A stretch of 64,000 nucleotides of DNA from Cellulomonas sp. Leaf334 (GTDB taxonomy: Bacteria; Actinomycetota; Actinomycetes; Actinomycetales; Cellulomonadaceae): contig NZ_LMOO01000007.1 of the NCBI RefSeq assembly GCF_001424195.1, positions 1 to 64,000 on the forward strand, written 5' to 3'. The notes under the pieces are model-generated. The model was not told the origin of the DNA, did not search any database, and saw only the letters and a program-made list of their open reading frames with translations. The translations under genes and the position numbers were made by a program. Positions 17,139 to 25,764 of the stretch are shown here, in pieces (position 1 is the first letter of the stretch; every line of letters starts with the position of its first letter).

Positions 17139-18115
17139 CAGACGTACTCCCCTCGGCCGAGCAGGGCGGCGCCGACCGCACCGACCGGCACGTCCGCGGG
17201 CGCGAGGCTCACGCGTCGCGCCAGTCCCATGGTCGCAAGGAACGGGGACGCCTGGGCCTCGCGCTCGAGCTCGGCCGTGACCGCCCGCAGCAGCGGCTGG
17301 CCCAGCGCGCTCACGCCGCCACCGATCACCACGAGCTCGACGTCGCAGGTCAGCACCAGGATCCGCACCGCGGCGGCGACCGCCCAGGCGAACTGGTCCC
17401 GGATCTCGACCGCTCGCGCGTCGCCCGCCTCCGCCGCCGCGAACAGCTCCTCGGGGGCGGGTCGCCCGTACCGGCTGGGCCAGGCCGTGTCGAGCGCCGA
17501 GCCCGACGCGTACTGCTCCAGGCAGCCCAGCTGACCGCACTTGCAGGGCAGCCCGTCGGGAACCAGCGTCAGGTGCCCGATCTCGCCGGCTCCCCCGGTG
17601 GAGCCTCGGCGCAGACGCCCCTCGAGGAGCAGGCCGGCGGCGAGCCCGGTGCCGAGGGCCAGGAACGCGAGGTCGTGCACGACCGACGCGTGCCCGCCGT
17701 CGACCGTGTGCGCGGCGCCGACGACGGCGACGGTCAGGTCGTTCTCGACGTGGACCCGGACCCCGAGCCGCTCGGCGACGAGCGCCCCGAGCGGCGTGCG
17801 CTCCTCGATGCCGAGGTTGACGGCGTGCTCGACGGTCCCGTCCGACGGGTCGACGACGCCCGGCAGGCCGATGCCGACCCCGGCGAGCTCGTCGACGGCG
17901 ATGCCGGCGCCCGCGCACAGCTCCTCGACGACGGAGACCGCGGTGTCGACGACCCCGGCTGCTCCCCCGACCGTGGCCGAGCGCAGCTGGTGGGTCACCA
18001 CACCGTCGGCGTCGAGCAGCACGCCGAGCACCTTGGTGCCGCCGACGTCGAGCCCGACCGACCACGTCCCCCCGACCGGCGCCCAGTGCGGCGTCGGGAT
18101 CCCCTGCGCGCTCAC
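17138..18115 (-). CDS. ROK family sugar kinase
   Basis: A 325-residue ATP-dependent hexose or hexosamine kinase. LDVGGTKVLG near residue 22 is the phosphate-binding loop, the catalytic Asp is in VENDLTVA, and the zinc-binding ROK signature reads GEIGHL...CKCGQLGCLEQYASG. There is no N-terminal helix-turn-helix, so it is an enzyme and not a repressor. The neighbouring nagB makes N-acetylglucosamine or glucosamine the likely substrate. GTG start; 1-nt gap to the upstream permease stop. Confidence 0.87.
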   Translation of the reverse strand: MSAQGIPTPHWAPVGGTWSVGLDVGGTKVLGVLLDADGVVTHQLRSATVGGAAGVVDTAVSVVEELCAGAGIAVDELAGVGIGLPGVVDPSDGTVEHAVNLGIEERTPLGALVAERLGVRVHVENDLTVAVVGAAHTVDGGHASVVHDLAFLALGTGLAAGLLLEGRLRRGSTGGAGEIGHLTLVPDGLPCKCGQLGCLEQYASGSALDTAWPSRYGRPAPEELFAAAEAGDARAVEIRDQFAWAVAAAVRILVLTCDVELVVIGGGVSALGQPLLRAVTAELEREAQASPFLATMGLARRVSLAPADVPVGAVGAALLGRGEYV

Positions 18116-18116
18116 G

Positions 18117-19028
18117 TCAGCCCTTCACCGCACCCGCGACGAGCCCGGACGTCATCTTGTTCTGGACGAACAGGAAGAACACGATGACGGGGATCGCGAT
18201 GACCGCGGAGCCCGCCATGACGACACCCCAGTCGGTGGCGCGGTTGGACTCGACGAGGCCCTGCAACCACAGCGGCAGGGTGCGCTGCGCGGGGTCGGTC
18301 ATGACGACGAGCGCGAGGGTGTACTCGTTCCACGCCTGGAGGAACCCGTAGACGCCGGCTGCGACCAGCCCGGGAGCCAGCAGCGGGAACGTGATCCGGA
18401 AGAAGGCGGCGGTCCGGGACAGCCCGTCGACCATCCCGGCCTCCTCGAGCTCGATCGGCACCCCTGCGACGAACCCGCGCAGCATCCAGATGGTGAAGGG
18501 CAGGATCGCCGCCGTGTAGACCAGGGACAGTCCCGCGACCTTGTTGACCAGGTTCCAGCCGTCGAGCATCTGGTACTGCGAGATGAACAGGCCCTCGGCG
18601 GGGATCATCTGCACCACGAGGATCGTCAGGATGAAGCCCTTGCGGCCACGGAACCGGAACCGGCTGACGGCCAGCGCGGCGAGGAACGCGAACAGCAGCG
18701 CGGCGACGAGGACGACGATGACGACCCCGAGCGAGATGCGCATCGCGGCCCAGAAGGTCGGGTCGTCGAGCACGCGACGGAAGTTCGAGAACGTGCCCTC
18801 GGTCGGGAAGAACGTCGGCTCCGGCGTCTGGAGCTTGTTCAGCGGCAGGAACGCGCTGTTGATCATCCAGTAGATGGGGAAGACCCACATCGCGGCGAGC
18901 ACGACGGCGAGGATGCCGAGCGCGCGACGGCCACCCCGGGACTGGGCGCGACCGGCCTCGGAGGACCGCGTGGGCTTGCGGGGCGCCGGGTCGAGGGTGG
19001 TCGGCGCGGGCGTCGTGACGGCGCTCAC
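18117..19028 (-). CDS. Sugar ABC transporter permease (MalG-like)
   Basis: A 303-residue inner-membrane subunit with six hydrophobic helices. The EAA loop that contacts the ATPase reads ELEEAGMVDGLSRTAAFFRI. The first 35 residues are a Pro/Thr/Arg-rich cytoplasmic tail. The GTG start overlaps the stop of the partner permease by 4 nt. No ATPase gene is in the operon, so a shared MsiK-type ATPase encoded elsewhere probably energises it. Confidence 0.9.
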   Translation of the reverse strand: MSAVTTPAPTTLDPAPRKPTRSSEAGRAQSRGGRRALGILAVVLAAMWVFPIYWMINSAFLPLNKLQTPEPTFFPTEGTFSNFRRVLDDPTFWAAMRISLGVVIVVLVAALLFAFLAALAVSRFRFRGRKGFILTILVVQMIPAEGLFISQYQMLDGWNLVNKVAGLSLVYTAAILPFTIWMLRGFVAGVPIELEEAGMVDGLSRTAAFFRITFPLLAPGLVAAGVYGFLQAWNEYTLALVVMTDPAQRTLPLWLQGLVESNRATDWGVVMAGSAVIAIPVIVFFLFVQNKMTSGLVAGAVKG

Positions 19029-19966
19029 AGCTCGTCCTCCTTCAGCATCTGCCGGATGTAGAACCCGGTGAGGGCGAGCGTGATGACGAGCATGATCGTG
19101 GCGAGCGCGCCGGCGAGGGAGAACTCGTCGGAGTAGGAGTAGATGAGGGTGCCCAGGAGGTTGGTCTCGCGCGTCGGGGCGCCGGCTCGTTGGAGCACGT
19201 AGATCTGCGTGAACACCTTGAAGTCCCAGATCACCTGCAGCAGCAGGACGATCGACAGGACCGGGCGGACCATCGGCATCGTGATGTTCCAGAACCGCTG
19301 CCGGGCGGACGCGCCGTCCAGCTGCGCGGCCTCCATCGTCTCCTCGGGCACCTGGAGCAGGCCCGCGTAGACCGAGAAGGCCACGAACGGCACGGACATC
19401 CACACGACGATGACCGTCGCGACGAAGTAGAAGGACAGCGGCTCGATGATCCACGAGTGGCCGGCCATGTCCTCGAGCCCGAACACGTTCGCCAGGACCC
19501 AGTTGATGACGCCGTACTGCGAGTCGAACAGCCACTGCCAGACCGTCATCGACGCGAGGACCGGCGTGCCCCAGGCGAGGAGCAGCGACACCTGCAGCGT
19601 GATGCGCGACGCCCTGCCGATCCGGGACATCAGGACCGCGAACGCGACACCGATGAGCATCGTCGCCGCGGCGTTGACCAGGCAGAAGACGATCGAGCGG
19701 CCGATGACCGTCCACACGTAGGGGTCGGTCAGCAGGTCGGTGTAGTTCTTCAGCCCGACCCACTCGGCGGGCTGCCCGAACTGCTGACGCAGCCCGTACT
19801 CCTGGAAGGAGATGACGAACTGGCGGACCAGCGGGTAGCCGAGCGCGACGCCCATGAGGATCGCGGCGGGGACGAGCAGGCCGTACACGCCGAGCTTGCG
19901 GCGGCGGCGGCGCGGGAAGGCGACCTCGGGGTCGTCCTGCTGCAGCGCGGGGGCCATGGCTGCCAT
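19025..19966 (-). CDS. Sugar ABC transporter permease (MalF-like)
   Basis: A 313-residue membrane subunit. A basic N-terminus (RRRRRKLG) is followed by six hydrophobic helices; the EAA loop is EETMEAAQLDGASARQRFW. It forms the translocation pore with the following permease. Separated from the solute-binding protein gene by 167 bp containing two hairpins, which probably lower permease expression relative to the binding protein. Confidence 0.9.
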   Translation of the reverse strand: MAAMAPALQQDDPEVAFPRRRRRKLGVYGLLVPAAILMGVALGYPLVRQFVISFQEYGLRQQFGQPAEWVGLKNYTDLLTDPYVWTVIGRSIVFCLVNAAATMLIGVAFAVLMSRIGRASRITLQVSLLLAWGTPVLASMTVWQWLFDSQYGVINWVLANVFGLEDMAGHSWIIEPLSFYFVATVIVVWMSVPFVAFSVYAGLLQVPEETMEAAQLDGASARQRFWNITMPMVRPVLSIVLLLQVIWDFKVFTQIYVLQRAGAPTRETNLLGTLIYSYSDEFSLAGALATIMLVITLALTGFYIRQMLKEDEL

Positions 19967-19984
19967 GTGGAGCTCCTGTCTGGT

Positions 19985-20026
19985 GGCACGACCGGGCCGG
20001 CCTGCGTCGGCAGGCCCGGTCGTGCC
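19985..20026 (-). terminator. Hairpin close to the permease start
   Basis: Arms GGCACGACCGGG...CCCGGTCGTGCC (19985-19996 with 20015-20026) with an inner CCTGC/GCAGG stem. It lies in the 5' region of the permease message and could be a partial terminator or a processing/stability element. Confidence 0.5.
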
Positions 20027-20094
20027 CGGATCAGGTGGTCGGCGGCCTCGTCGATCGGCGCGGCGCGTGGACCGGTGGTTCGTGGATCACCTTC

Positions 20095-20128
20095 CCCCGG
20101 CCGGCCGTGTGCATCCGGCCGGCCGGGG
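20095..20128 (-). terminator. Intercistronic hairpin after the solute-binding protein gene
   Basis: Perfect 13-bp stem, arm CCCCGGCCGGCCG at 20095-20107 with 20116-20128, loop of 8 nt, directly after the TGA of the binding protein gene. No U-run follows, so attenuation or mRNA 3'-end protection is more likely than full termination. Confidence 0.6.
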
Positions 20129-20133
20129 TGGTG

Positions 20134-21459
20134 TCAGTTCAGCGCGTCCTCGAGGAGCTGGTCCGTCTCCGCGGCAGCCTCCTTGACGTCCGCACCGGTG
20201 GCGAGCTGCTGGAAGAAGTCCTCCAGGATGCGGTCACCCTCGACGTCGGCCCACTTCTCGGCCGCCGGCGTGAGCTTGGCGTTGAGCGCGGCGGCGACGG
20301 CGGCCTTGGCGTACACGTCGTCACCCATCGAGGCGGCGTACTCCGTGTTGCCCGGGATCAGGCCGTTCGCGCCGAGCATGTTCTGGAACTCCTCCGTGAA
20401 CATGATCCGCAGGAGGCTCTTGGCCAGCTCGGGGTGCTTGGACTTCGCCGCGACGGCGATGTTCGAGCCGCCCGCGAAGCCGTTCGCGTAGGAACCCTCC
20501 TCCAGACCCGGCAGCGGGAAGACACCGGTGTGCTCCTCGTTGCAGGCCTGCTGCTCGCCGCGCAGCGCCTTGGCCTCGTCGGACGTGTCGTCCGGGTCGA
20601 CGGCCTTGTTGCACTGCGGCAGGTCGATGCTCCACCGCGCCCACGTGGGAGCGGAGAACATGGCCGACTGGCCGGCGTTGAACGGGACCCACGGCTCGTT
20701 CGAGTCGCTGTCGGCCGGCGCGTTGGTCGCGGTGGCGAACAGGTCCTGGACCTCCTCGAGGCCCTTGATCGACTCGGCCGAGGAGAGCGCACCCTTCCAG
20801 GTGTCGCCGTCCTGCACCGCGAGGTCGCCACCGTTGGTGTAGATCCAGGCGGCGCCGTTGTACCAGTCCTGGCCGGGGAACCAGAAGCCGGACTGGGTGT
20901 CCGTCTGGAGCTTCTTGGCGACCTCGGTGAACTCGGCGAGCGTCGTGGGGACCTCGACGCCAGCCGCCGCGAACGCGTCCTTGTTGTAGAACACGGCACG
21001 CGCACCGGAGTAGTACGGAGCGGCGTAGAAGCTGCCGTCCGCGCTGCCGGCGGCGACGAAGCCGGGGAGCAGCTTGTCGCCACCCAGCTCGTCGTACATG
21101 TCCGTGATGTCGGCGAAGGCGCCGGCGTAGGTGAACGTCGGCGACTGCGTGTTGCCGATCTCCACGACGTCGGGCGTCTGGTCGGCCGAGCCCAGCGCGG
21201 TCTGGAGGCGCGGCACGAGGCCGTTCCAGTCCTGCTCCTCGATGACGAGCTTGGAGCCCGGGTTCTCCGACTCGAACGTCGTCGTGAGGTACTCACGCAG
21301 GGCGTCCGGGGTGTCGGTGCCGTTGAGCCACAGCTTGATCGTGGCGGCCTCGGGCGTGCCGGCCTCGGTGGGGTCGGCAGCGGCGTCGTCGCCGTTGCCG
21401 CACGCCGTGAGCGTGAGCGCGGCCGCCACGCCGACGGCCGCGAAACGTAGGATCTTCAC
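20134..21459 (-). CDS. ABC transporter solute-binding lipoprotein (family 1)
   Basis: A 441-residue extracytoplasmic sugar receptor. Residues 1-20 are a lipoprotein signal ending in the lipobox LTAC, so the mature protein is lipid-anchored at Cys20. The body has the family-1 pattern: IKLWLNG early, ENPGSKLVIEEQDWNGLVPRLQTALG, PDVVEIGN, AVFYNKDAF and FTEVAKKLQ. GTG at 21459 with GGAGGAACC upstream. Given downstream nagB and ROK kinase, the ligand is likely an N-acetylglucosamine or chito-oligosaccharide; this is inference. Confidence 0.92.
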   Translation of the reverse strand: MKILRFAAVGVAAALTLTACGNGDDAAADPTEAGTPEAATIKLWLNGTDTPDALREYLTTTFESENPGSKLVIEEQDWNGLVPRLQTALGSADQTPDVVEIGNTQSPTFTYAGAFADITDMYDELGGDKLLPGFVAAGSADGSFYAAPYYSGARAVFYNKDAFAAAGVEVPTTLAEFTEVAKKLQTDTQSGFWFPGQDWYNGAAWIYTNGGDLAVQDGDTWKGALSSAESIKGLEEVQDLFATATNAPADSDSNEPWVPFNAGQSAMFSAPTWARWSIDLPQCNKAVDPDDTSDEAKALRGEQQACNEEHTGVFPLPGLEEGSYANGFAGGSNIAVAAKSKHPELAKSLLRIMFTEEFQNMLGANGLIPGNTEYAASMGDDVYAKAAVAAALNAKLTPAAEKWADVEGDRILEDFFQQLATGADVKEAAAETDQLLEDALN

Positions 21460-21545
21460 GTTGGGGTTCCTCCCGTGAGCGAGGCGCGCGCCGGATGGCG
21501 CCGCCGGGTGGTGATTCCGACCTGCAGTGGGCCGGCTGGGGGTCG

Positions 21546-22721
21546 TCACGAGACCCCCAGCTGGCCTGACAGGACGAGGACGGCCGCACCAGCGAGCGCC
21601 CCGTCCTCGTCGAGGGATCCCATCCGCAGAGCCAGTCCGTGCCCGATGACGGGCATCGTTCGTGCGCGGACAGTGGTGAGCGCCGACTCGCGCAGAGCAC
21701 CGTCCAGCAGCTCCGGGGGGCCGGAGAGCAGGACCTCTGCGAGGTCGAGCGCACTGACGACGGGTGCCAGGGCGATGCCCAGCAACCGTCCGACCGACGC
21801 CAGGGCGGCGTCGGAGTCTTCGCGGGACAGACCGGCGGTCCGGCGGCGCAGGGCCGGGACGCTCAGCACGGTCTCGAGGCAGCCGGAGCGGCCGCAGGCG
21901 CAGTCGAGCGGCGGCTCGTCGCGGACGTCGCCGTCGACGACGGTGACGTGCCCGATCTCCCCGGCGGCGTGGTGCCGGCCGAGCACGAGGGCGCCGTCGA
22001 CGACGATGCCGGCGCCCACACCCTCCCCGATCGTCACGACCATGCAGCCGGACCCGGCGGCAGAGCCGTAGGTGAACTCGCCGAGCGCGCGGGTGTTGGC
22101 GTCGTTGGCGACGTGCACCGGGACGCCGAGGCTCTCGGTGAGGCGTGCGGCGAGCGGCAGGTCGTACCAGCCCCGGTTCGGTGCCTGGACGACGGTGCCG
22201 TCGAGGTCGATGACGCCCGGGGACGCGATGCCGATCCCGATGACGGGGCGCGTCGCGTCCGTGAGCAGGTCCCGGCACAGGCTCTCGACCAGGTCCGCGG
22301 CGGCCTCGCCGGTGCGCCCGTCGAGGGCGACGGACCGGCGGACGACGACCGCACCGACCAGCGTCATCACGGCGCCGAGCAGGTGGGCGTCGTCCGTGAG
22401 GTCCACCGCGACGATCTGGAACGCCTCGGTGCGCATCCCGACGAGCGTGGCCGGCTTGCCGACCTTGCCCTCGACGCGCACGCCGAGCTCCTCGACGAGC
22501 CCCTCGGCGATCAGCGCGGCCACCAGACCGGACACGGTCACCCGGGTCAGGCCGGTGCTGCGGGCGATGTCGGCGCGGGAGGCGTGGCCGATGTGGAACA
22601 GGTGCGCGAGCACCAGGGACCGGTTGTGCGCGCGGGCATGCTCGGGCAGCACCTTGCCCGTCGGGCGCAGGGCCCGACCGACTCCGTGGGCTGCCGCGAG
22701 GGGCTGCGTCGTCGCTGTCAC
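21546..22721 (-). CDS. ROK family transcriptional repressor (NagC/XylR type)
   Basis: A 391-residue sugar-responsive regulator. Residues 40-95 hold a winged helix-turn-helix (SRADIARSTGLTRVTVSGLVAAL), and the ROK sensor domain follows with GIGIASPGV, NDANTRALGEF, GAGIVVDG and the zinc motif GEIGH...CACGRSGCLE. It heads the amino-sugar operon and is 86 bp from the binding protein gene, so it probably controls its own operon through the inverted repeat just before its start. GTG start at 22721 inferred from that signal. Confidence 0.88.
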   Translation of the reverse strand: MTATTQPLAAAHGVGRALRPTGKVLPEHARAHNRSLVLAHLFHIGHASRADIARSTGLTRVTVSGLVAALIAEGLVEELGVRVEGKVGKPATLVGMRTEAFQIVAVDLTDDAHLLGAVMTLVGAVVVRRSVALDGRTGEAAADLVESLCRDLLTDATRPVIGIGIASPGVIDLDGTVVQAPNRGWYDLPLAARLTESLGVPVHVANDANTRALGEFTYGSAAGSGCMVVTIGEGVGAGIVVDGALVLGRHHAAGEIGHVTVVDGDVRDEPPLDCACGRSGCLETVLSVPALRRRTAGLSREDSDAALASVGRLLGIALAPVVSALDLAEVLLSGPPELLDGALRESALTTVRARTMPVIGHGLALRMGSLDEDGALAGAAVLVLSGQLGVS

Positions 22722-22722
22722 G

Positions 22723-22747
22723 TTTGTTAGTAGACCTTCCTTACAAA
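22723..22747 (-). promoter_or_regulatory. Putative ROK repressor operator
   Basis: TTTGTTAG (22723-22730) and CTTACAAA (22740-22747) form an inverted repeat with one mismatch and a 9-nt spacer, immediately before the GTG of the repressor gene and overlapping the probable -10 (TACTAA on the minus strand). Confidence 0.5.
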
Positions 22748-22827
22748 TCCGTGTCAACTCTGATCTGTGACCGTGACCACATCGTGATCGGACGTTCACC
22801 GGACCGACTCATGGGACGACCTGGCCG

Positions 22828-22837
22828 GAAACGATTC
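22828..22837 (+). promoter_or_regulatory. GAAACGATTC motif upstream of LLM gene
   Basis: The 10-mer GAAACGATTC also occurs, inverted, before the CBM2 esterase (29960-29969). Its imperfect dyad around a central CG resembles LacI-family operators. Shared regulation is a guess. Confidence 0.25.
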
Positions 22838-22904
22838 AACGACCGAGCCCCTCACCTGCAGGAACACGGGGAACACCGCACGCGGTCGATGCGTTCGCAC
22901 GGAC

Positions 22905-23915
22905 ATGGAACTCGGCATGTACACGTTCGGCGACGTCGGCGACGCCTCCCCCGGTCAGCGCCTCCGCGAGGTCCTCGAACGCATCCGGCTCGCCGAGGAG
23001 GTCGGCCTCGACTACGCCGGGATCGGCGAGCACCACCGCCCCGACTACGCGATCTCGTCGCCGTCGACCGTCATCGCCGCCGCCCTCGCCCAGACCTCCC
23101 GCATCACGGTCGGCAGCGCCGTGACCGTGCTGTCCACCGAGGACCCCGTCCGCGTGTACCAGCAGTTCACGACGATGGACCTGCTCTCCGAGGGCCGCGT
23201 CGAGCTGCTCGCCGGACGCGGCTCGTTCATCGAGTCCTACCCGTTGTTCGGGGCGTCGCTGCAGGACTACGACGAGCTCTACGACGAGAAGATCCAGTTG
23301 CTCCTGCGGCTCGACGCGGCCGAGCGGATCACCTGGCAAGGTCGGTTCCGGCCGGCCCTCGACGACGCCCTGGTGCTCCCCCGGCCGCACGGCGAGCAGC
23401 TGCGCATCGCCGTCGCGACGGGTGGCAACCCGCAGTCGTCCGTGCGCGCCGGGCTGCTCGGCCTCCCCATCAGCTACGCGATCATCGGCGGCCAGCCGGC
23501 CCAGTTCGCGCCGCTCGTCGACCTGTACCGACGGGCGCACGCGCAGTCCGAGCACCCCCACGCCGCCCCGTTCGTCTCCGTCGCCGGGATGGGCTTCCTC
23601 GCCGACGACGGCAAGGCTGCCCGCGACTTCTTCTACCCGTACTGGCTGGAGACCATGCGCCGGATCTCGTCGGAACGCGGGTTCCCGATGCCCAACCGGA
23701 TCTCCTACGAGTCGCAGGCGGCGCGCGGCGGCGCGTACTTCGTCGGGGAGCCCGAGCAGGTCGCCGAGCGGATCGTCGCGCTGCACGGCGTGCTCGGGCA
23801 CGACCGGCAGGCGTTCCAGATGGACCTGTCCGGGGTGCCGCAGGCGGAGTCGCTGCGCTCGATCGAGCTGCTGGGCACGCAGGTCGCGCCGCTCGTGCGC
23901 GACGCGCTCGGCTAG
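22905..23915 (+). CDS. LLM-class flavin-dependent oxidoreductase (luciferase-like)
   Basis: A 336-residue TIM-barrel flavoprotein of the bacterial luciferase-like family. N-terminal MELGMYTFGDVGD, GLDYAGIGEHHRPDYAISSP, and SAVTVLSTEDPVRVYQQFTTMDLLSEGRVELLAGRGSF match the FMN-linked oxidoreductase subgroup common in actinobacteria; substrate unknown. The ATG at 22905 has no clear ribosome site. Its stop overlaps the convergent response regulator stop by 4 bp. Confidence 0.87.
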   Translation: MELGMYTFGDVGDASPGQRLREVLERIRLAEEVGLDYAGIGEHHRPDYAISSPSTVIAAALAQTSRITVGSAVTVLSTEDPVRVYQQFTTMDLLSEGRVELLAGRGSFIESYPLFGASLQDYDELYDEKIQLLLRLDAAERITWQGRFRPALDDALVLPRPHGEQLRIAVATGGNPQSSVRAGLLGLPISYAIIGGQPAQFAPLVDLYRRAHAQSEHPHAAPFVSVAGMGFLADDGKAARDFFYPYWLETMRRISSERGFPMPNRISYESQAARGGAYFVGEPEQVAERIVALHGVLGHDRQAFQMDLSGVPQAESLRSIELLGTQVAPLVRDALG

Positions 23916-24565
23916 TCCATCCGGCCCGACTCGTAGGCCCACATCGCCAGCTCGACGCGGTTCCGGGCGCCCAGCTTGTCCATGAGGCTGCCCAGGTGCG
24001 TCTTCACGGTGCTCAGGCTGATGTGCAGCTCGTCGGCGATCTCGGAGTTGGTCCGCCCGCGGGCCACCGTGACCAGCACCTCCTCCTCGCGCCCGGTCAG
24101 CGGCACGACGGGCGGCAGCACCCGGTTGCGCTTCCCGGTCGCGGCGAACGTGGCGAGCAGCCGCACCGTGACGTTCGGTGCGATCAGCGCGTCCCCGGCG
24201 GCGGCGGCGTGCACGGCCTGGACCAGCAGCTCCGGGCCGGCGTCCTTGAGCAGGAACCCGCGCGCGCCCGCCTTCAGCGCACCGTGCACGTACTCGTCCA
24301 GGTCGAAGGTCGTGATCACGACCACCGCCATCGGGTCGGCCACGTCGGGTCCGGCGAGCCGGCGCGTGGCCTCGATGCCGTCCAGCTCCGGCATCCGGAT
24401 GTCGAACAGGCACACGTCGGGCCGCAGCTCCCGCGCCTTCGACACCGCCTGCCGACCGTCGGCGGCCTGACCCACGACCTCGATCCCGGGTTGCGCGTCG
24501 AGGATCATCGACAGCCCTGTGCGGACCAGCTCCTGGTCGTCCGCGACGAGCACCCGGATCGTCAT
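23912..24565 (-). CDS. NarL/LuxR-type response regulator
   Basis: A 217-residue two-component regulator. Receiver residues 1-120 include VADDQ, the phospho-acceptor Asp55 in LFDIRMPELDG, and a Lys in FLLKDAG. The C-terminal LuxR helix-turn-helix (about 148-212) reads LTGREEEVLVTVARGRTNSEIA..L..S..TVKTHLG. Start codon overlaps the histidine kinase stop (ATGA). Target genes unknown. Confidence 0.93.
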   Translation of the reverse strand: MTIRVLVADDQELVRTGLSMILDAQPGIEVVGQAADGRQAVSKARELRPDVCLFDIRMPELDGIEATRRLAGPDVADPMAVVVITTFDLDEYVHGALKAGARGFLLKDAGPELLVQAVHAAAAGDALIAPNVTVRLLATFAATGKRNRVLPPVVPLTGREEEVLVTVARGRTNSEIADELHISLSTVKTHLGSLMDKLGARNRVELAMWAYESGRMD

Positions 24566-25698
24566 GCGACCTCCCCCGTCCTCGGCAGCACCGCGACCAC
24601 GGTCCAGCCGCGTTCCGGACCTGGTCCGGCCTCGAGCGTGCCGCCCAGGAGGGCCGCCCGCTCGGTCATGCCCACCAGACCGTAGCCGGTCCCGACACGG
24701 CCCTGGAGCTCGCCGTCGTCGACCACGGTCAGGCGCACGCTCGCCTCGTCCGCAGTCACGCCCACACGCACCCCCGAGGCGTACCGCGCGTGCCGCAGCG
24801 CGTTGGTCACGGACTCCTGGGCGAGCCGGTACAGCGCCGCACCGACCGCCGGTCGCAGGCCGTCGAGGTCGCCGGACAGCTCGACGGCCACGGGCGTCGG
24901 CCCCTCGGTCGCCAGTCGCTCGATGTCCGCCACCCCACGCTGCGGCGCGAGCTCCGCAGCCTCGTCGGCCCGCAGCGCGCTGACCATCAGCCGCATCTCC
25001 GACAGGGCACGCGACGCCTCCCCCTCGATCACGAGGAGCGCGTCGAGCGCGGCGGAGGGGTTGGTCGCGGCGACCACCCGACCCGCCTGGGCGCGCACCG
25101 CGATCGCGGAGACGTGGTGCGCCACGGTGTCGTGCAGCTCCCGGGCCAGCTGCTCCCGCTCCCGCAGCCGGACCTGGTCGCGCTCACGCAGCCGGGACGT
25201 CGAGGCCAGCCGCACCCAGGCCCCGATTCCCGCGGGAGACAGGATGAACACGACGCCGAGGACGGACTCCGCGACCCCGGTGAAGTCCGCGGCGATCCCG
25301 AGCGAAACGGCCACCAGGATCGCGGCCAGCCCGAGCGCGACCTCCCGTCCGCTGCCCCAACGACACAGCGCGTACGGCAGCAGGATGACGCAGGTGGTCG
25401 TGTAGAGCCCCAGCTCGTCCGCCCCGCCGACCAGGGTCGCCGTGTTGACCACGATGAGGGTGCCGAACACGGCCAGGACCGCGCCCAACGGGTGGGTCCG
25501 GCGCCACAGGAGCGACCCCACCACCACGAGGGCCAGGACGAGCGCGACCGGCCGCCACGTCACGTCCGGCCGCAGCACCGCCTCCAGCACCGCGGTGGGC
25601 GCGAGCAGGGCGACGAGCACCCAGTCCCGCCACACCCGTGCGGGCGCACCGGGTGCTCGGGGGGCCGTCCACAGCAGACGGAGGGCGTCGGGGATCAC
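24562..25698 (-). CDS. NarL-cognate sensor histidine kinase (HisKA_3)
   Basis: A 378-residue membrane sensor. Residues 25-160 hold about five hydrophobic helices with little extracytoplasmic sequence, suggesting an intramembrane-sensing type. The HisKA_3 phospho-acceptor is His189 in RELHDTVAHHVS, followed by the ATPase domain (ESVTNALRHA, VVDDGE, GYGLVGM). GTG start at 25698 with TAGGCT 7 nt upstream. Forms a pair with the downstream regulator. Confidence 0.92.
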   Translation of the reverse strand: MIPDALRLLWTAPRAPGAPARVWRDWVLVALLAPTAVLEAVLRPDVTWRPVALVLALVVVGSLLWRRTHPLGAVLAVFGTLIVVNTATLVGGADELGLYTTTCVILLPYALCRWGSGREVALGLAAILVAVSLGIAADFTGVAESVLGVVFILSPAGIGAWVRLASTSRLRERDQVRLREREQLARELHDTVAHHVSAIAVRAQAGRVVAATNPSAALDALLVIEGEASRALSEMRLMVSALRADEAAELAPQRGVADIERLATEGPTPVAVELSGDLDGLRPAVGAALYRLAQESVTNALRHARYASGVRVGVTADEASVRLTVVDDGELQGRVGTGYGLVGMTERAALLGGTLEAGPGPERGWTVVAVLPRTGEVA

Positions 25699-25705
25699 GT
25701 TGTGC

Positions 25706-25711
25706 AGCCTA
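25706..25711 (-). promoter_or_regulatory. -10 element TAGGCT for the kinase/regulator pair
   Basis: TAGGCT on the minus strand, 7 nt before the GTG at 25698. Confidence 0.45.
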
Positions 25712-25764
25712 GGGACGGACGTCCGCGAGCGGCTCGGCCGATCGGTCGAGTCGCTCGTCGTCCG

